Shown in pieces: positions 63,875 through 64,000 of a DNA stretch of 64,000 nt. Source of the DNA: Clostridia bacterium (GTDB lineage Bacteria; Bacillota; Clostridia; Christensenellales; Borkfalkiaceae). Below the pieces are notes generated by a model. That model saw nothing but the letters and a program-made list of their open reading frames with translations. It was not told the origin of the DNA and did no database searches. The position numbers were made by a program, and so were the translations under genes. The stretch lies in the NCBI GenBank assembly GCA_017463145.1, contig JAFTPR010000007.1, forward strand, positions 1 to 64,000, read 5' to 3'. The stretch's first letter is position 1, and every line of letters begins with the position of its first letter.

Positions 63875-64000
63875 TTACGAATTTTTTTCCTTTTCGCTTT
63901 CCGCTTCGGCGTTTCCCGTTTGTAAATCCGCGATAAACTGCTCGTTTTGTTCGGGGTATGCCGAAAGCATAGGCGCAACGTCCTTGCCCTTTTTACGGTC
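63875..64000 (-). CDS. C-terminal end of an unidentified protein (partial at window edge)
   Basis: An open minus-strand frame enters from the right edge and ends in TAA after 41 residues. The visible end reads RKKGKDVAPMLSAYPEQN then an acidic, hydrophilic tail (NAEAESEKEKNS). The composition and codon use look like real coding sequence, unlike the other frames. It is too short to recognise a family. It ends about 30 bases before the ilvE promoter. Confidence 0.6.
   Translation of the reverse strand, partial: DRKKGKDVAPMLSAYPEQNEQFIADLQTGNAEAESEKEKNS

Noticed and set aside
63793..63978. Minus-strand frame of 61 codons between ilvE and the right edge
   Set aside because: It is in a different frame from the plausible partial gene at 63875-64000, covers the ilvE promoter and is extremely lysine-rich, so it looks non-coding.

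Overview
This 64 kb window comes from a Gram-positive, low-to-mid-GC bacterium, most likely an uncultured Clostridia-type Bacillota. Three things support this. The block rplS–comM–dprA–topA–trmFO–hslV–hslU matches the Bacillus/Clostridium neighbourhood. A tRNA-sensing T-box leader controls leucine synthesis. Promoters are near-consensus TTGACA–17 bp–TATAAT with strong GGAGG ribosome binding sites. The exact lineage cannot be fixed from sequence reading alone. Almost every gene is on the minus strand; the exception is one cation exporter.

Region 1 (1–12.3 kb) is core genome: tRNA-Gly(CCC), a Fur/PerR-type regulator, thioredoxin, histidyl-tRNA synthetase, the HslUV protease, TrmFO, topoisomerase I, DprA, ComM and ribosomal protein L19. 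A plus-strand cation-diffusion-facilitator exporter follows, ending in a strong bidirectional terminator.

Region 2 (12.3–49.8 kb) is a large surface-glycan island made of two complete, consecutive Wzx/Wzy-type operons. Each has its own consensus promoter and terminator. The upstream operon (49.7 to 34.2 kb, read right to left) encodes an initiating sugar-phosphate transferase, glycosyltransferases, a pyruvyl transferase with an Fe-S partner, polymerase, acetyltransferase, flippase, UDP-ManNAcA synthesis (WecB, WecC) and two paralogous nucleotidyltransferase-fold proteins. The second operon (34.1 to 12.3 kb) starts with a UDP-4-amino-sugar route (PglF-like dehydratase, PglE-like aminotransferase) and a second initiating transferase. 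It continues with an ATP-grasp/HAD pair, LicD, four glycosyltransferases, polymerase, flippase, TagD, the complete UDP-FucNAc route (CapE, CapF, CapG), an O-acyltransferase, a ligase-like protein and a GH78-like hydrolase. By gene content the two products are a ManNAcA-containing, pyruvylated glycan and a FucNAc-containing glycan bearing an amino sugar and probably glycerol phosphate. This is inference.

Region 3 (49.8–64 kb) is branched-chain amino acid synthesis: leuA–ilvB–ilvN–ilvC–ilvD–leuC–leuD–leuB–(DUF815 ATPase)–ilvA–ridA behind a leucine T-box, with ilvE upstream on its own promoter. The C-terminal end of one unidentified gene lies at the right edge.

The most unusual points are: the two back-to-back glycan operons; a short ORF overlapping an attenuator-like hairpin in front of the first; the ATP-grasp/HAD pair in place of an acetyltransferase in the amino-sugar route; the tandem nucleotidyltransferase paralogs; and an AAA+ ATPase translationally coupled to leuB.
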